The notes under the pieces are model-generated. The model searched no databases and was not told the DNA's origin. It was given only the letters and a program-made list of their open reading frames with translations. Of a stretch of DNA of 6,774 bases, positions 5,522 to 6,774 are shown in pieces (positions within the stretch are counted from its first letter, which is position 1; each line of letters opens with the position of its first letter). The position numbers and the translations under genes were made by a program. Source of the DNA: JBEIUL01 sp044356865 (GTDB lineage Bacteria > Planctomycetota > Phycisphaerae > Phycisphaerales > SM1A02); NCBI GenBank assembly GCA_044356865.1, contig JBIKVN010000183.1, positions 1 through 6,774 of the forward strand, given 5' to 3'.

Positions 5522-5837
5522 CCACCCGCGCGCCCCGGTCGATTCCTCCGCCGTCGTGGGCCTGTCGATGGCGAAAGCGAGGACGAGGTCGAGGTCGATG
5601 CGACTGGGCGGAACGCCGCCGACCACCCGCACTCGCTCCGGGAAAGGACAGGGGTTCGCCGACTTGCCCATCCCGGGCATCAGCCCCACGCTCCATGCCG
5701 ATAACGCGCCACGACGCGGCTTGCCTGTCCCCTTCCGTCCGACCGAGGATCACGGAACAACATCCGAAAGGGCGCGTTCCGGCGCAGGTGCGAAGCCGGG
5801 AACTCTCCTGACTCGCCAGAAAGGACAGTGCAGCCGT

Positions 5838-5866
5838 TGTAACTGCCTTAGGCGTCCGCTACCGTG
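5838..5866 (+). promoter_or_regulatory. Possible sigma-70-type promoter for the gene at 5949
   Basis: TTGTAA (5838-5843) and TACCGT (5861-5866) are separated by exactly 17 bases. The -35 box matches four of six consensus positions and the -10 box has the critical T-A-...-T. Transcription would start near 5873, giving a leader of about 75 bases. Short consensus matches arise by chance, so confidence is low. Confidence 0.25.
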
Positions 5867-5948
5867 GCTCGGACTTCTCAACCGAACGGCCGCCGGATTT
5901 CGGGTTGCGTATCAATTCGTTTTGCGCGTGGACCACAGGACCCCCAGT

Positions 5949-6774
5949 ATGTCTCAAGCATCTCTCAGGCATGTCCGCTCCACGCTCGCGCACGCCGTGT
6001 TCCTCGTGTCTGCCTCGATGCTGACGACACACGCCATGGCCAACGACTGCGATGGCGATGGTCGTTCCGACTGCTTCGAGATCGCGGCCGGCGCGGCGGA
6101 TGCCAACGACAACGGAGTCGTTGACTCCTGCGAGAAGGCCAGAGGCGACTTCAACCTCGACGGCGGGGTGTGGGCCGATGATCTCACGGTCATCCTGAAC
6201 GCGTGGGGGCCCGGAAAGGGCCCCGCAGACCTGGACGGCAACCGTGTCGTGGATGGTGTCGACCTCGTCATGGCGCTCGGCAACTGGGGTCAGACACCCA
6301 CCACGGGACGCAGTTGTTCGGATGGAAACGCGTGGGCGGAATCGATCGATGGGCCGTTGTCGGGAAACATGGCAGCACCCACGGTGGTTTTCTTCCAGGT
6401 CGGAGCCAACCGCATCATCGGGACCTCGACGCCAGCCCCGGGCGGGCAGTGTGCGATCTTCCCCGGAAGTCCCCCGGCGGGCGTGTCGTACTATCCAAAC
6501 CATGAGTCCTACACCGACTTGGTCACGTTCACCCTATCCGCCAATCAACGGCTCATTGCGATTCAACTCGAAGTCCTCGAGGTGACCGGCGTATACACGA
6601 CCGAGATCTTGCCATGCGTTCCCGCACTCGAGTTTCAGCGGGGTGCTTTTACCGCCATCAACAACTCGAACCAGATCGACTGGAACTCCGACAGCGTCGT
6701 CAACTTCCTCGCGCTTCCGACCCAACATCCGTTGATCGGATTGGGCTTCGCGAAGTCGCAGGGAGAAGATCTGC
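5949..6774 (+). CDS. Secreted protein with N-terminal Ca-binding/dockerin region (3' end outside window)
   Basis: 275 codons are visible from ATG 5949, with AGGA eight bases before it. Residues 1-31 are a signal peptide (R-H-V-R-S-T then a hydrophobic core, AMA cleavage). Residues 33-62 form a Cys/Asp repeat, DCDGDGRSDCFEI...DANDNGVVDSCE, a thrombospondin type 3-like Ca-binding style frequent in planctomycete exported proteins. Residues 66-114 are a dockerin pair: GDFNLDGGVWADDLTVILNAWG and ADLDGNRVVDGVDLVMALGNWG. A short linker (GQTPTTG) leads to a domain from about 122 onward that is beta-rich (VVFFQVGANRIIGTS; DLVTFTLSANQRLIAIQLEV; LIGLGFAKSQGEDL) and resembles exported sandwich domains in which a hydrophobic strand pattern precedes a G-x-D-L motif; this is by-eye resemblance only. 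Unlike the two minus-strand genes, the dockerin is at the N-terminus. Codon use is less extreme in GC than in the minus-strand genes. No enzyme motif is visible in the part present. Confidence 0.85.
   Translation, partial: MSQASLRHVRSTLAHAVFLVSASMLTTHAMANDCDGDGRSDCFEIAAGAADANDNGVVDSCEKARGDFNLDGGVWADDLTVILNAWGPGKGPADLDGNRVVDGVDLVMALGNWGQTPTTGRSCSDGNAWAESIDGPLSGNMAAPTVVFFQVGANRIIGTSTPAPGGQCAIFPGSPPAGVSYYPNHESYTDLVTFTLSANQRLIAIQLEVLEVTGVYTTEILPCVPALEFQRGAFTAINNSNQIDWNSDSVVNFLALPTQHPLIGLGFAKSQGEDL

Larger units (their letters stand above)
5256..5948. other. About 690-base region without an intact gene
   Basis: Apart from the GWTDE fragment, this region holds no frame with a recognisable domain. 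The minus-strand frame 5366-5689 (GTG start, no Shine-Dalgarno, containing RIDLDLVLAFAIDRPTTAEE) has about 90% GC at third positions down to about 5437 and then loses this bias, which suggests a broken coding segment; the overlapping plus frame with LAEQPCGVTVRNENGSSEP has the same third positions and is the alternative. A 7-bp inverted repeat GGCATGG/CCATGCC lies at 5301-5326. The last 90 bases are likely promoter and leader of the gene at 5949. Confidence 0.5.

Noticed and set aside
5157..5753. 198-codon minus-strand frame crossing the right IS end
   Set aside because: It runs across the IS terminus and overlaps orfA in another frame, with no ribosome binding site and no domain.
5859..6503. 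214-codon minus-strand frame opposite the plus-strand secreted gene
   Set aside because: The opposite strand has a signal peptide and clear dockerin repeats; this frame has no recognisable motif.

Overview
The window is GC-rich and looks like an accessory part of a Planctomycetota chromosome, probably Phycisphaerae-like. The reasons are the secreted proteins with dockerin-type repeats (DxNxDGxVNxxDL...WG), the N-terminal Cys/Asp repeat of the type D-C-D-G-D-G...D-C...D-x-N-D-N-G...D-S-C-E, a HAF-repeat secreted protein, a DUF1573 protein and an ECF-type sigma factor. This assignment is inference from protein style, not from a marker gene.

Layout. (1) 1-1434, minus: a secreted HAF-repeat protein with an Ig-like segment and a C-terminal dockerin; its 3' end lies outside the window. 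(2) 1435-1670: leader hairpin and a likely minus-strand terminator. (3) 1671-3646, minus: a compact three-gene cluster transcribed as DUF1573 periplasmic protein, then ECF sigma factor, then a short single-pass membrane protein that overlaps the sigma gene by 4 bases (ATGA) and is a candidate non-canonical anti-sigma factor. (4) 3788-4032, minus: the C-terminal remnant of another dockerin protein, cut by an insertion sequence. (5) about 4033-5255: a degenerate IS3-family element, minus orientation, with 12-bp terminal inverted repeats, a frameshifted orfA, and an orfB with an apparent internal deletion plus an 11-bp tandem duplication that separates the DD from the E of the DDE triad. (6) 5256-5948: about 690 bases with no intact gene. 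It holds decayed coding-like segments, including a plus-strand piece homologous to, but inverted relative to, the gene remnant on the other side of the IS. (7) 5949-6774, plus: the start of a secreted protein with an N-terminal Ca-binding/dockerin region and an unidentified C-terminal domain, running off the window.

The genes appear to concern the cell envelope and secretion. Three separate dockerin-bearing secreted proteins (one truncated) surround a sigma/membrane-protein/DUF1573 cluster that could be an envelope-responsive regulatory unit. No cohesin, CRISPR array, tRNA or rRNA was seen. Nothing here is clearly an undescribed system; the best candidates for follow-up are the sigma/short membrane protein pair and the rearranged IS locus.
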